Origin: Rugalucina vietnamica
Lineage: Eukaryota > Mollusca > Bivalvia > Lucinida > Lucinidae
DNA length: 64,000 nt
Direction of reading: 5' to 3'
NCBI GenBank assembly: GCA_964017185.1
Contig: OZ024875.1
Coordinates: forward strand, 26,917,456 to 26,981,455
The position numbers were made by a program, and so were the translations under genes. The stretch's first letter is position 1, and each line of letters starts with the position of its first letter. Shown in pieces: positions 1 through 11,429 of the stretch. The notes under the pieces are model-generated. The model saw only the letters and a program-made list of their open reading frames with translations. It searched no databases and had not been told where the DNA came from.

Positions 1-300
1 GTGAAAATGGTCCATGCTTCCAGTCATAGCTTCAATTACCCTACTCGCCAGTATGGCGACCATTTTCTAAAACAAGCACATAATTATAGGCACATGTCTA
101 AGAAACTGAAAGTAACTTTTCCATATTTGCTATTGCTGTATAGGTCAGGAATTCTCTCCAAATTAATACAGCCCCTTTCACTCAAGCTTGCTGTTAGAGC
201 ATTTGTATTTCACAAGAAGACCAAGTGTTCTGAAGATCTTGAGCAGTTTCTTATCATGTTGTCCACAAAGACATTTGGACTGATTGATCTGCTGATTTGA
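1..300 (+). CDS. possible 3' end of an unknown gene (partial)
   Basis: An open frame runs from the window edge to a TGA at 298-300, giving 99 residues with no domain I recognise. It is rich in Lys, Leu and Phe and ends in a hydrophobic tail. A consensus AATAAA polyadenylation signal follows at 463-468, so the frame could be the last coding exon of a plus-strand gene with a ~170-bp 3' UTR. A chance open frame is equally possible in AT-rich DNA. The upstream part lies outside the window, so neither start nor phase can be tested. Confidence 0.25.
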   Translation: MKMVHASSHSFNYPTRQYGDHFLKQAHNYRHMSKKLKVTFPYLLLLYRSGILSKLIQPLSLKLAVRAFVFHKKTKCSEDLEQFLIMLSTKTFGLIDLLI

Positions 301-985
301 GCAACAGATTCAAACTAAATGAAAACGGCACGCTCAAGAGAAATTTTTATCTTACTATGTGTAATTTTGAAATAGGTAACTGCTAAATTGTGCTTTTGTT
401 CCTATCTTATTTTAAGTGTGTGTTCTTAATATGCATTGTATATGTTGTTCAAAGAATTTTGAAATAAAAATGTGCTTTAACCAAACAATACAATGTTTTT
501 ATCAGAAGAGGTGACAGCATTACCAAAAGATAAATGCTGAATAGATTTTAAGAACACCTGGCCCCTGAGACACTGTTTCAGTTCTAAAATAGAATAAAAA
601 CTTTTAAAGGTTACTTGATTTACACAAAAACTTGGTTGACCTAAATGCTGAAATGGCAAGCTCAAGTGAAAGGGGCTGTAAAATTGTCCTTTACAGATAC
701 AATGTCCATTGCACGAGTGAGAATATCAAATCTACTTTGATGCATCATTTCACGTCTGAAAACCAAAATAACAGAATTTAGGGTAGACTGATTTCATACT
801 GATTTTTTCACAGAACAGCTGCAAGAGACATTTTTAATAGTGTTAAATATTGTAAAGGAAGCCACTTTAATAATGCATTGCATATAATCTAAAGATATTT
901 GGAATATCCTTGTAAAAGTACAATTTTCAATACATTACTAGACAGGATTATGTGATATTATTTCATGTTCGTAATAAAATAATCA
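301..985. other. non-coding stretch
   Basis: No gene is recognised. The only signal is AATAAA at 463-468, a possible polyadenylation site for the preceding frame. Short minus-strand frames here have no recognisable content. Confidence 0.5.
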
Positions 986-988
986 CCA

Positions 989-1153
989 TCTCAGGTGCGG
1001 GATGGGTAGCTAAATTTTGAATTTAGCAAAATAGGGAAGAAAAATAAGTTTTCCTGTCTGTCTGTCTTCAGATACTGAGTCGATCAATTTCTGATCATCA
1101 CCTCAGGTGTGGGGTGGGTGGCTAAATTTTGAATTTAGCAAATTAGGGGGAAA
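989..1153. repeat. two-copy direct repeat near LINE 3' end
   Basis: Two copies of a ~56-bp unit (about 989-1045 and 1097-1153) share CTCAGGTG, GGGTGGGTGGCTAAATTTTG and AATTTAGCAAA-type cores. Between them lies a segment containing GATACTGAGTCGATCAATTT. The same segment recurs in reverse at about 10795-10830 and 14185-14215, beside other LINE or hairpin copies. It is probably part of a mobile unit rather than unique DNA. Confidence 0.6.
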
Positions 1154-1159
1154 ACATTC

Positions 1160-4000
1160 GGGATGGGCCATTAAAACTATTTACAAGAAGCTAGACAGAG
1201 GCATACTAAAACGTATACCTCTGGAACCATGGTTTAAATGAGAGCCTTAAACTCTTCCGTGGTCTTAGATGCGACCACTGAAGAAGGTAGACTATTCCAA
1301 AGTGGAATAGTCCTTGGGAAGAAAGAATTCTTCAGAGCATCAGTATAGGACATGTATCGTGTGTACTGTGATTCATGAGATGCCCTGGTATATCTTAGTC
1401 TGGGTGCCGGGGTCAGATATCTATCTTTGTCAAGAGACACTGTACCGGAGTGAATCTTGTAAAAGAAAGTTAGGGAAGAGACTTTAGCCTGCGGTCCTCC
1501 AGGGATGGCCACTCAAGTTCATCAAGCATGTCATCGACGCTACTGGCATTATACCATCGCCTGCAGACCCACCTAGCTGCTGTCTTCTGCACTTTCTCCA
1601 CCTTTTTTGTCTCAGTTTCATTATAGGGATGCCAAATAGGAGCTGCATACTCGAGCTGAGGGCGAACCAATGTTTGGTATGTAACTTCCTTTATATGCCT
1701 AGGTGCAAGTGCCAAATTGCGCCGAAGAAAACCCAAAGTCTTAGTTGCTTTAGAAGAAATTTCAGCAACATGTTGACCCCATTCCAAGTCGTCAGTGATA
1801 GTAATTCCAAGGTATTTGGCGGACTGAACCTGTTCCATTGTCCTAGGCTATTCAGGTCATCCTGTAAGATCTGGCAATCTGTGAGGGTTTTAATATTCCT
1901 ATACAGAACACAATCATCGGCAAAAAGGCGAACAGATGACCTGATATTGTCCGGAAGATCATTTATAAAAATCAAGAAAAGGACCAGTCCCAAGACCGAT
2001 CCTTGAGGGACACCAGATAGTACAGGGACTGGATCTGAGGCTTGGCCATCTAACACCACTTTTTGAAAGCGCTCAGAGAGCCATGAAGCGATCCACTGAT
2101 GAGTAGATCCTCTAATCCCATAGTAGTGCAGTTTGTAGAGTAGTCTCCTGTGAGGCACCTTGTCAAAGGCCTTTGCGAAATCCATGACGATCACATCCGT
2201 TTGTCTGTGACCCTGGTTCAAGGCTCGATCCAGGTTACTAACCATGTCATGAAAGAACTGAACCAGTTGGGTTTCGCAAGACCTTTGACTACGGAAGCCA
2301 TGCTGACAGTCAGCAAGAATATTTTCAAGGGAAAGATGCTTATTAATGTTGCTGACTATTATATGTTCAAGGGTCTTGCAACAGATGCAAGTTAGCGACA
2401 CCGGTCGATAATTTGCAGGGTCATATTTCTCACCTTTTTTAAATACCGGGGCTACATTTGCCTGTCGCCAATCATCTGGTACATTTCCCTGAGCAAGCGA
2501 CTCATTGTAGATATAGGCCAGAATGGGAGCAATTTCAGAACTACATTCTTTTAACACCCTAGCACTCAGGCCATCTGGCCCAGGTGCCTTGTGTACCTTA
2601 AGCCAATTTAACAGTTTGAGGACCCCTTTAGGGTCAACTGTGATTTCACCCATGGCGGTGAATGGGCTAGTGCATTTGGAGGGGATTTCAGAGTCAATTT
2701 CGCGAGTAAAAGCTGACTGAAATTGTTTGTTACAAATATTTGCCTTATCGACTGTCTGTTTTAAGAATTCCATTTTCGCGGAGAGAGGTGATCCTAAATG
2801 CGTCTTTTTTGAGTGACTTTACGAATGACCAAAACTTTTTAGCTTTTTCATTTTTCCTTGGGCTATCGGGATCAGTGTTTTCCGGCTCCAGAGTGAAAAT
2901 ATTGGAAATATGTTTCCAATATGCATCTCTGATGGCTTTTTGGACATGTGCTCTAAACCGTTTGTAATGGTTTTTAATGTCAGGGCTGCTTGACCTGCGA
3001 GCACGAAAATAAAGCCTGTCACATTTCTTAATGAGGCGTTTGATCGTACAATCGATCCATGGTAAACTATATTTTGTCTTGGTCATTTTTGTCGGAATAA
3101 ACCTTTCAATAGCTTCGAGAACTTCGGACTTAAAACTGACCCACATGTCATTAACTGACATACGACTGTGGTCAGATGAAAGGAACAAATCCCATAAACG
3201 CGCTAGATGGTCGCGTAGACCTTCCATATCCGCTCGATTGTACAGAAAAATCTTTCGCGGGGCTTGCTGGATCCGTTTGGCCTTAATATCGTATTCTACA
3301 TAGACTATGTCATGATCCGCTTTACCGATCGGGGGCATCCCTTTTACGTGGTTAACTGGGGATGGAGAGTTAGTGAGTAGCAGATCAAGGGTCTTGTCAT
3401 TGCGGGTGTGAAACTTGGGAAAGGCAGTGATCTTGAGCAATTTCCAAAAGTTGACACTGTATTGGCCTTTGCGGTACCCCCTCGGGTACCTGCATAGTGC
3501 TCCACTCAATATCCCCGCAGTTAAAGTCACCTCCCACCAAGACATGAGCATTTTTGTTTGACATTATCCTAGTCAAGGATTCATTGAATTCCATAAGATA
3601 CTCTGCTTCAATGCGTTTTGGAGGGCGATAAAAAGAACCAAGATACAAAGTCCTACATCCAATTATGTTCCATTTACACCAAACGACTTCACATCTGGCG
3701 TCCAGTTTCTGAGTTTCCGTACAAAGTAGGTCACGCCTATAAGCAATGAAAACACCACCACCTTGGCTGTCACCTGCTCTGTCTTTCCAGATAGCTTCAA
3801 AAGAATCTGGGAAAATTTCTGAGTTCTTTACTTCAGGGGTTAACCACGACTCATTCCCCAAGATGATGTCTGGTTTAGCCGAATCAATAACAGTATGAAT
3901 TTCAGCCTTCTTGTTCTTGATCAAGATTCTAAGTGGGTGATTCAAGACCGCCTTCTTGGTCTTTGTCTTAGCTTCTTTCTATTGCACAATAGGCGAAGAA
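1160..4000 (-). mobile_element. CR1/Jockey-like non-LTR retrotransposon, near full length, frameshifted
   Basis: Consecutive minus-strand frames (3945-3397, 3551-2745, 2773-1691, 1838-1470, 1512-1234) read as one LINE ORF2 broken by frameshifts. The apurinic endonuclease comes first, with ILGNESWL and VGGDFNCGDIEW. A linker follows, then reverse transcriptase with KAPGPDGLS, FDKVPHRRLL, LSGVPQGSVLG and the catalytic LFADDCVLY. The C-terminal part has SAKYLGITITDDLEW and ends in FFPRTIPLWNSLP. The motif order and the FADD form match the CR1/Jockey group; I cannot assign a finer clade. At least four frame breaks mean it is dead as protein. Three further copies of related elements lie in the window (8735-9975, 14205-15150, 30425-31790), all in the same orientation. 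Confidence 0.9.
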
Positions 4001-4422
4001 GCTGCCTTGGGGGGCCAATGTTGTCTGGTACTGGACTGTCAGGTTCGGACAAGGTTGATAGAGTCCCAAACCTGTTGGTTTCCTGTGTGAAGCAGGAAGC
4101 GTAACAATGTGGGCATGACTACTGGTAGTCCTATCTGGTAATTTAGGCCCATTCTGGCAATTTTTTTGTCAATGTATACATCCGTCCCTTACCCGAGTCT
4201 TCTCTGGCTGCAAACCTGTCAATAGCTGCCAGTTGAAACTAATAGAAGGCTATTTTACGTCAGAGAAGTCTTGGATTATTAACCTGTCCCCTAAAACAAA
4301 TGTCCAGGTCAGCCCATAAGGATAAGGTAGTGATATCATTTCAAGTCAGCCCACTGCAAGTTTAATCAGGCTTTTCTGGTTTAATAAACTGTAGAGGCTG
4401 GGTAATATAACTCCTGTACCCA
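4001..4422. other. LINE 5' remnant and non-coding DNA
   Basis: The first ~130 bp may be residual 5' LINE sequence. The rest has no recognisable gene or RNA. Confidence 0.4.
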
Positions 4423-5284
4423 CACGGTAGGTAACCAAAACGGATCCTTTCAGAGGAAATATGCGTTTCCCGTTCCTTTCAGAGGAAGGGACGTTTCCTT
4501 TCAGAGGAAATTTGTGGACGAAGCCTTTTTGACGCTAGAAACATAAAGAACCGTTGGGTGATATCCTCAGATAAATAGTCCACGTAATGCACAGCAGATT
4601 AAATTTGGTAGCTGAAGCGAAAATTCGCAATGTGCTTCTTTGTTTTTGCCGTTTTAAATGAAATAAGTACCATTCTTTAAGAATGCGACAGTACAGACTG
4701 CACTCAAAACCGCTTGTTTAATTGCAAATGAAAATATTAACAACGAAATGCCTCGGAAATACAATATAAAATATACTTCTTGTTGTTGTGACACAGTAAA
4801 ACTCAATCAAAATACTGTAATTCGCTCACAAAAAGTAAAATATTAACCATCACCAGAAAGTCGTGTATAAACGGATCCTTTCGGAGCACGCCTGAAGTTG
4901 TGATTTTTGGGCACCGGCTGTGATCAGAGTATCTGGCACCGGATCCTTTAGGAGAAATTTTACCACTAAAGCATATCTTAATGGCATATTCACTAGCTCT
5001 TCTTTTCTGTAAGATCTTTTATAGCCACTGATACTGTCATTCACTGATTGTAGACACCTACAATCCAGCAATACCGTCCAGTGGTTCCCTAAGACATGCT
5101 ACACGAAAGGCTTGATCAAAAACATGAAATGGTAGAATTACCTCCTTGTGTACCGAAAAATAAACATTCAAGGGGCTGTGCGTTTTAAAGTCTTATTGCC
5201 ATATTTTCTATTTGCACTGTCTAGCAAACCTGCACTTCGTGACCTCGCTCCATTTCCGTGACAGCATTAGATGCATTTAAACAA

Positions 5285-6849
5285 TCAGTGATTTTTCTCC
5301 CTATAAAACCGACTCCGGTTTCCGGTATCGTTCCCAATGCAAAAAAGTATGTTTTTTTCCCAATTGAAGCTGGAAAAATTCCCAAAATGAGAGACATTTT
5401 CCCATTTAGATTGCTGTTCATTCTAGTCTTTTGTAAACCAAGTCTTTCTTTAAGTTTCCTGGTAAATTTCAATGGAAATCTTTTGAAAACAAAGCTTAGA
5501 AATCAATAAAATGACATCGTTTTCATCTCGAAGCAGGCGGCCATCTTTGTTGCTTACATTCAGTGGATTGGTTTATCTAAAAGAAGTTCAATTCCAGGTC
5601 ATCTCGGTCCAAAAATTTTGATGAAAGTCATCTCGATCTGGACAACTTTTTGCAGACATGTCAATGAGTTTGTGTGGGTGTGGAAAATACAAAATAACTT
5701 TACTTTGTGTGTGTGTGGGGGGGGGGGAGGGGGGTGGAGGGGGTAATGATTTTGAGAGAGAATAAAAAATAATGGAGTCAGATATTTTTGTAAACTTTTA
5801 AACATAGTGTCAAAACTCAGTGTTCCTTTTCAGGCAATTTTGGGGCCGAAATTCGGCCCCATTCCCAATGGCAAAACACCACTATTTTTCCCAATTGACC
5901 CAGAAAAATTCCCAATCAAAAATTCAAAAAAAATCAGAACTTGAAAGTTCGTTTTTGATAGCCACGAAAACTAATGACTATTATATTTTTACCTTTGTTG
6001 AAGTTAATACTGTAAGTAATTGTAGTCTAACTTCCTCTGATATCAAATCCAATGTATTTGAAACATGAATAGTGTTAAATCCCTCATTATAATCAGTTTT
6101 GGCTGCTCCAATTTCACCTAATTGTAGAGCATATCTTCCGACTTTGTGCCTAATTTTGGACAACACTAGTAATCAACACAAAAAGAAATCTAGGTCAGAC
6201 ATGTGTTAGGTTGAATGAAAAAGCATCCAGACACCAAATTGTGCACTGGAGAATGAACTTGACACTTAACAACCACAGAATATTGTTCTACAAGTATTGA
6301 CTTTTAGAAAAAAATAATTTTACAAGTACTGGCTTATGGAAAAATAAATATAAAAAGTTTGAGAAAAAGTAAGTTTATTGGTGCCATTGTAACTCAGTGT
6401 TGCTTAGTATACATAGAGATATTTTATCTTTGTTATCAAATTAAAAAAGGAATCACTTTACTTAAACAATTTTACGCCGCAACTTTTTCCCAATTTGGAC
6501 ATTTCGCGCGTATTTTTTCCCAATTGCAAGGGCCCCGCCCCCATTCCCAAAAAGGTGAAAAGGAACACTGAAACTTTACAATACCTTTATTTCTGAACCT
6601 TCTTGAACCCAGTGTTTTGAAAATGTTCATAATTAAGATATTTTATCATGCTTTGGTGTTTTGACATTGAAAATCAAGAAAAAATAAATTGTTCAAGGTG
6701 TTTATATTAGGTATATGAGTGACACATTGTGTTTCCCAATTCTACTGGAAAACAACGCTTATTTTCCCAATTTGAGGGGGAAACGACGCTATTTTTCCCA
6801 ATTGAACCGGTACAGGTACCGTTCCCAAAAAGGTGAAAAAAATCACTGG
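5285..6849. mobile_element. hAT-like nested MITE, outer (8-bp target duplication)
   Basis: The left end is (T)CAGTGATTTTTCTCC and the right end GGTGAAAAAAATCACTG(G). TTAAACAA stands directly outside both ends, giving an exact 8-bp duplication. CAGTG-type ends with an 8-bp duplication are characteristic of hAT elements. Both arms carry words of the type TTTTCCCAATTGAA and ATTCCCAA. It is non-coding and contains the element at 5818-6570. Confidence 0.65.
5818..6570. mobile_element. nested MITE, inner
   Basis: The left end is CAGTGTTCCTTTTCA and the right end TGAAAAGGAACACTG, exact inverted complements. AAACT lies outside both ends (5-bp duplication). Its arms use the same TCCCAATTG words as the element that encloses it, so it is a relative that inserted into its own kind. 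No coding content is seen. Confidence 0.65.
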
Positions 6850-7770
6850 TTAAACAAATGTCGAACTGACTGATTTTGTAATTTACCTGTAGCTGCATTA
6901 TTTTCGTGTTAATCGTGTGATTTTTTTTTTTTTTATTTTAGCAGCAGTAAAAACTTCCAGTAAAAACATAAAATAGCCTACAAAACTAGTAAAATCAAAT
7001 GATTTTCGTCTTTGAGTCGCTAATTCTACTATTGTTTCCCTTGATCTATTTATAGACATCTGCAATTCCTGGACCTTCTTTACATACTTCCTGTCCTTAA
7101 AGTTTATAAATAAAAACCCGTTTGTTACAATGCGGAATGTCTAATTTGGAGTAATGAAAAAAATCACAAAGTGTTCTCTTTTCCGACCTTATTTTTGACA
7201 AACTAGCCGAAACACTCTTAATTTTACACGTCTAAGTTATTTACTGTGCATACGTGTAGTACCAAACATTTTGTTACCCGTCATCATTTTCGGTGATTGA
7301 AAGAATAACTTAGAAGTGGTATCATCATGTGAAGGTAATGCCTGTAGGCACATTTCCTCCTAAAGGATCCATAGCCTCAGCTCCGAAAGGATCCTGTGCC
7401 CGTCTCCTTGAGGAACCGTTACCACCAACAGAGGTTGTTTTTCATGTTTATTTATCAAGTACAAGTATATTACCACTTTATTTATTTATTTTCAGATTGG
7501 CAAATACGATATCTAGTGACAAGAAGTACTAAAACGTTTTGATCAATGGCATTTTCCCAAATATTCAAGGGTTTTCACCTGCCTGTCGTCACAAAATGCA
7601 GTTCTCGGCCAACATTTTTATCTCGTAAACAATAACGAAATGTTTGTGCACATAAAGAAAGCGCTGAGATTGTACCTTGATTACCACGTCATTACGTGCA
7701 CATACGTTTTGTACTTACTGTTCACGATAAAACCTAAACAAATCGTTTTTTAAACACAACCACGACAATA

Positions 7771-7859
7771 CGCCCGGATAGCTCAGTCGGTAGCGCGTCT
7801 GGCTTCTGACTAGCTATGTACCTCTGCCGTGCAGGTTCGAATCCCACTGGCGACACCAG
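7771..7859 (+). repeat. tRNA-like sequence (degenerate tRNA or SINE head)
   Basis: The segment has a box A-like GATAGCTCAGTCGGTAG and a box B-like GGTTCGAATCC, ending near ACACCA. The anticodon arm is roughly CTTCTGA with an overlong variable region and imperfect T and acceptor stems. It does not fold as an intact tRNA, so it is better read as a pseudo-tRNA or the RNA polymerase III promoter of a SINE. Confidence 0.5.
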
Positions 7860-8181
7860 TAAAAACTATCAATTATTGAAAAAACTATCAATGGTTCCTG
7901 CATCGGTATGTACCAATGGTTTGACTGTCACCTTCCGGGCGCGGTGGTTTCACAGGGTATTTCCCGACCGAACGTCGAGAACTGCCCTGGCTTTCCCCCA
8001 CCACTAGACAGTCGGCGTCTAAGAAGCAGAATTGCTTAGCTAAGTAGAAATGCCTAGCTTGACGTCTATCTCCAGTAAGTAAAATACTGACGTTTTCCTC
8101 CAAAAGGAACCGTCCCTTCATCCGAAAGGAACGGGCAACGCACATTTCCTCTGAAAGGATCCGTTTTGGTTACCTACCGTG

Positions 8182-8545
8182 ACCCAGTGTAGGCTTTGAT
8201 GCCGTACTGATCTCTACTCATATCAGCACCAAGTGTTTGACACACTGACCGAATTCTGGTGAAACGAAAACAGAAAACAAAATGAATTTTCATCCTTACC
8301 TTTCCTTCAAGAAAATAATCTGTGAACCAAAGGAAGAAAGAAACTGTATAGAACAACGTTTCCGAACTGGATTTCTGATGAAAGAAGTCAGATGACGTGG
8401 AATATCAACAACAAAGTCAGTCGGGTGATGTGGTGACTATTTGTTTTGCTTTCAGTTTGTTGAATCAATCGTCCTTGACCTAATGGTGCGATTAGTAGAT
8501 TTTTGATTGGCCACAAAGTAGGTGTGTCGATTGGGTAAAAACTGT
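8182..8545. other. non-coding stretch
   Basis: ACCCA at 8182-8186 is the target duplication of the preceding element and AAAACTGT at 8538-8545 that of the following one. Nothing else is recognised. Confidence 0.5.
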
Positions 8546-8734
8546 GGAATCAGGACAACTCGCCCCAAGACAACTCGTCCCACTTTAGAAGACATCTCGC
8601 CCCACTTTAGAAGACAACACAACTCGTCCCACTTTTGAAGACAAATTAATCTCAACACCTTTGAAGACAACTCGCCTTACTTTAGAAGAGAGTTTGTCCC
8701 ACTGTCTTAAACCGTCCTTCCTACCCCTCAGAAT

Positions 8735-9975
8735 CAGAATCAGAATCAGAATAGTTTACTGGTGAAACGTCAAACTGACAATACTACACCAGGGGGGATG
8801 GGGCTTGACCGGAGGGGATTAGTCCCGAGCTCTCACAAGAGAAGTAAATTTAGACACACAATCATCTGACAATTCAGCAGAGGAGATCAGAGAATCAGGG
8901 AGTTCATTCCAATCTCTAATGGTCTGGGGGAAGAAACTGTGTAAATAGGCATTTGTACTTGCTGAAGGTATCTGAAATGCCAAGGAGTGTTGATTCCTAC
9001 AACGCCTATTTTTGGGGACAAGGTCATCCGTGGGTATTTTTGCTCTCCCTTTTAGACCTTTGTAAAGTAATATAATTCTATTATCCTTCCTTCTTTTCTG
9101 CAGGGATTCCCATTTTAGTTTTTTAAGGATGCCAGTCATACTACCTTTTTCATATGTATAGTTCCTAGTTACAAACCTAGCCGCACGCTTTTGCACCTTC
9201 TCCAAATCATCTATCAAACCTTCATAATGAGGGTCCCAAACTGAGCTACCATATTCAAGAATAGGTCTCACCAGACCTTTATAGGCAGCTTCTCTCACAT
9301 CTTGGGGGCAAGAAAACAGATTTCGTCTAAAAAAACCAAGGGTCCTATTGGCTTTGGTACACACATTGCTGATGTGAGTATTCCATTTTAAATCCTTAGT
9401 TATTGTGACACCAAGATATTTGATACTCTCAACATTTTCCAACACAGTACCCTCAAGCTTGTAAGAAGCCTGAATTTTACTAGTACGTTTATTTGTCAGC
9501 TGCATCATGTTGCACTTGACAGGTTGAAATCTCATACCCCATTTCCTGGCCCAACTACCTAATCGATCAATATCCTTCTAAAGTTTCACTGTATCCTCCA
9601 CATTCTTAATTTCACGATAACAAACACAATCATCAGCAAAGAGTCTGATTTCCGATTCAATATCTGAGGTGATATCATTTATATGCAACGAAAACAACAA
9701 GGGGCCAAGAACGGTGCCCTGTGGGACACCAGATACAACAGGAGCCCAGTCTGATTTAACGCCATTAACCACAACTATTTGTTGTCTATAGCAAAGGAAG
9801 GCATCAATCCATTTAATTGTCTTCCCACCAATTCCATAACTGAACAATTTGCTTTTAAGGAGTTCATGCGGAGGAGTGTCAAAAGCTTTTTCGAAATCCA
9901 AGATAAATGTGTCAACCTGACCTTGATTGTCTAAGATTTTTGCCCAGTCCTCTTTATGCCATGGTTCCTCTCTGT
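8735..9975 (-). mobile_element. CR1/Jockey-like LINE, 5'-truncated copy 2
   Basis: Minus-strand frames 9901-9578 and 9535-8819 encode the palm and C-terminal parts of a reverse transcriptase: DFEKAFDTPPHELL, VSGVPQGTVLGPLLF, LFADDCVCY, then ESIKYLGVTITKDLKW and a terminal FFPQTIRDWNELP. One frameshift separates them at about 9578. The 3' end carries a short (TTCTGA)n-type tail at about 8726-8752, usual for target-primed LINE insertion. The endonuclease is absent (5' truncation). It lies within the element at 8546-11029, so it inserted after that element. Confidence 0.9.
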
Positions 9976-10137
9976 CTAGAAGTCAACTCAGCTCATTCCC
10001 CAATTTTTAAATAGTAAAACTGCTGTGTACATTTTTCTATCATTTTTATCAAAAACATAGATTGTTCAATGCAATGTATTGAATAGAAATACCCCCCCCC
10101 CCCCCAAAAAAAAAAAAAAAAAAAATCAAAAGTTTTC

Positions 10138-10215
10138 TACTGAATTTTCTTCGTCCCGACATGACTGAAAAATGTTGACAGTGACGTTAAAACTCATAAC
10201 AAACAAACAAGCCTT
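10138..10215 (+). repeat. SINE 3' tail fragment
   Basis: The segment matches the 3' part of the SINE at 45386-45607: CGTCCCGACATGACTGAAAA, then GTGACGTTAAAACTC and an A/C-rich ACAAACAAACAA tail. The tRNA-like head is missing. Confidence 0.65.
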
Positions 10216-10651
10216 AACTGAAATTTTCCTGCTGAAAATGTTCAATGTTTATTGCATGGACAAGTTTTCATAATGCAAAACAGGTCGACTACAATTTCAC
10301 GAAAACAATTAGGATTTATTTAAAATATCAAACACAATATGGTTTTAAGTAATTTAATGGTGGAATCTTTATATTTTAGTGTTTTAATGATTTATCTTTA
10401 ATAGTTCATATCTTACTGTTTTTAAATAATGGGGAAAAAGAAAATGTTTTAATTGTATATACTGTGCCAAGAATGTATCGGTCAGACAACATGCAGTCCA
10501 GTGTGATGGGTGTGGGGAGTGGCAGTACCGATAATGCAACACGAGTAATGACCGTTTTATCACTTTATTTAGACTCCTTTCTATTTCTATAATGCACTAG
10601 TCATTTGTAACCACGGCCCTCAACACCGTTGAATCAAAGCCACCCACCCAA

Positions 10652-10796
10652 CACCTGGTAAGAGTTGCATAACGCGAGCGCTACGTAGCGCTTTGTTGCT
10701 TGTATGCGTCTGCACAAAATGACGTCATCGTGACTTCGGGAGCCATCTACAAAGCGCTACGTAGCGCTCGCGTTATGAAACACTTACCTGAGGTGA
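10652..10796. repeat. 145-bp palindromic MITE
   Basis: Two ~46-bp arms are inverted complements, running from CACCTGGTAAG through CGCGAGCGCTACGTAGCGC to CTTTG and back. AGCGCTACGTAGCGCT is itself a perfect palindrome. About 50 bp of spacer separates the arms. It is followed by the GATCAGAAATTGATCGACTC segment also found beside two other LINE copies. Confidence 0.75.
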
Positions 10797-11104
10797 TGAT
10801 CAGAAATTGATCGACTCAGTATCTGAAGAAGAAGAAACAAAAACAAAACAAAAAAAAGCCAAAAGCCCCACCCTGCGGGAACTGCGGGACAAGCAGATTC
10901 AGGGGCGAGTTGTCTTCTAAAGTGGGGCGAGTTGTCTTCTGAACGTGGGGCCAGTTGTCTTGGGGCGAGTTTTATGTGGGACGAGTTGTCTTGGGGCGAG
11001 TTGTATTTGGGGCGAGTTGTCTGTAATTCAAAACTGTCACCTTTGACTCTTTTCAAAGTTATCGTTCTTGAGAACCGAGGCGCGGACTGGCGCAGGGGTA
11101 GAGT

Positions 11105-11260
11105 GGTCGGTCACAAGACGTTTCGCCCCCAAGACGTTTCCCCCCTAGTCGTTTCCCCCTAGTCGTTTCGCCTCTAATTTCCACCCTAGTCGTTTCGCCC
11201 CTCATACCCTAGATGTTTCGCCCCAAATACCATTTCCCCCCTAGTCGTTTCGCCCCCAAT
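11105..11260. repeat. single-arm array of GACGTTTCGCCCC words
   Basis: About eight degenerate copies of (A/T)GACGTTTCGCCCCC and CTAGTCGTTTCGCCCC run in one orientation. The layout resembles one terminal arm of the foldback-like elements in this window. No inverted partner is visible inside the window. Confidence 0.7.
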
Positions 11261-11261
11261 T

Positions 11262-11348
11262 TATTTATTATTTATTTATTCATTTATTTATTTTATTTAT
11301 TTGAGACAGCCAAAGGACAAAGTTTAGTAAGATAGATAGGTAGGTAGG

Positions 11349-11421
<73 letters not shown>
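11262..11421. repeat. microsatellites (TTTA)n and (GATA)n
   Basis: ATTTATTT-type repeats at about 11262-11300 are followed by an uninterrupted GATA/GGTA tetranucleotide tract at about 11331-11421. Confidence 0.95.
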
Positions 11422-11423
<2 letters not shown>

Positions 11424-11429
11424 ACAGAT

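Larger units (their letters stand above)
4423..8181. mobile_element. 3.76-kb TIR element, non-coding, with nested insertions
   Basis: The left end begins CACGGTAGGTAACC and the right end finishes GGTTACCTACCGTG. The two termini are exact inverted complements over about 38 bp, reaching into a GGATCC-TTTCAGAGGAAAT core. A direct ACCCA lies immediately outside both ends (4418-4422 and 8182-8186), which reads as a 5-bp target duplication. Inside each end are more copies of a (GGATCC)TTTCAGAGGAAA word, and a second inverted pair lies at about 4870-4957 and 7348-7412. No transposase frame is visible, so this is a non-autonomous element. The interior holds two further TIR elements and a tRNA-like segment. 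Confidence 0.8.
8546..11029. mobile_element. foldback-like element, GACAACTCGCCCC word arrays, 8-bp target duplication
   Basis: The left arm (8546-8715) is a tandem run of words such as GACAACTCGCCCCA and CACTTTAGAAGACAA. The right arm (about 10900-11029) is the same words reversed (GGGGCGAGTTGTCTTC). The outermost bases of the two arms also match when one is reversed (GGAATCAGGACAACTCG against GAATTACAGACAACTCG). AAAACTGT flanks both ends (8538-8545 and 11030-11037). A second CR1-like LINE, a SINE tail and a 145-bp palindrome sit inside. No transposase frame is seen. Confidence 0.75.

Noticed and set aside
7771-7859. Functional tRNA gene
   Set aside because: The A and B boxes are good, but the variable region is too long and the anticodon and T stems do not pair properly.
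10932-11162. Frames rich in GRVV, RFAP and similar repeated residues
   Set aside because: They come from the GACAACTCGCCCC and GACGTTTCGCCCC word arrays, not from a gene.
11331-11421. Regulatory GATA-factor cluster
   Set aside because: A pure tetranucleotide microsatellite; its periodicity is explained by slippage.
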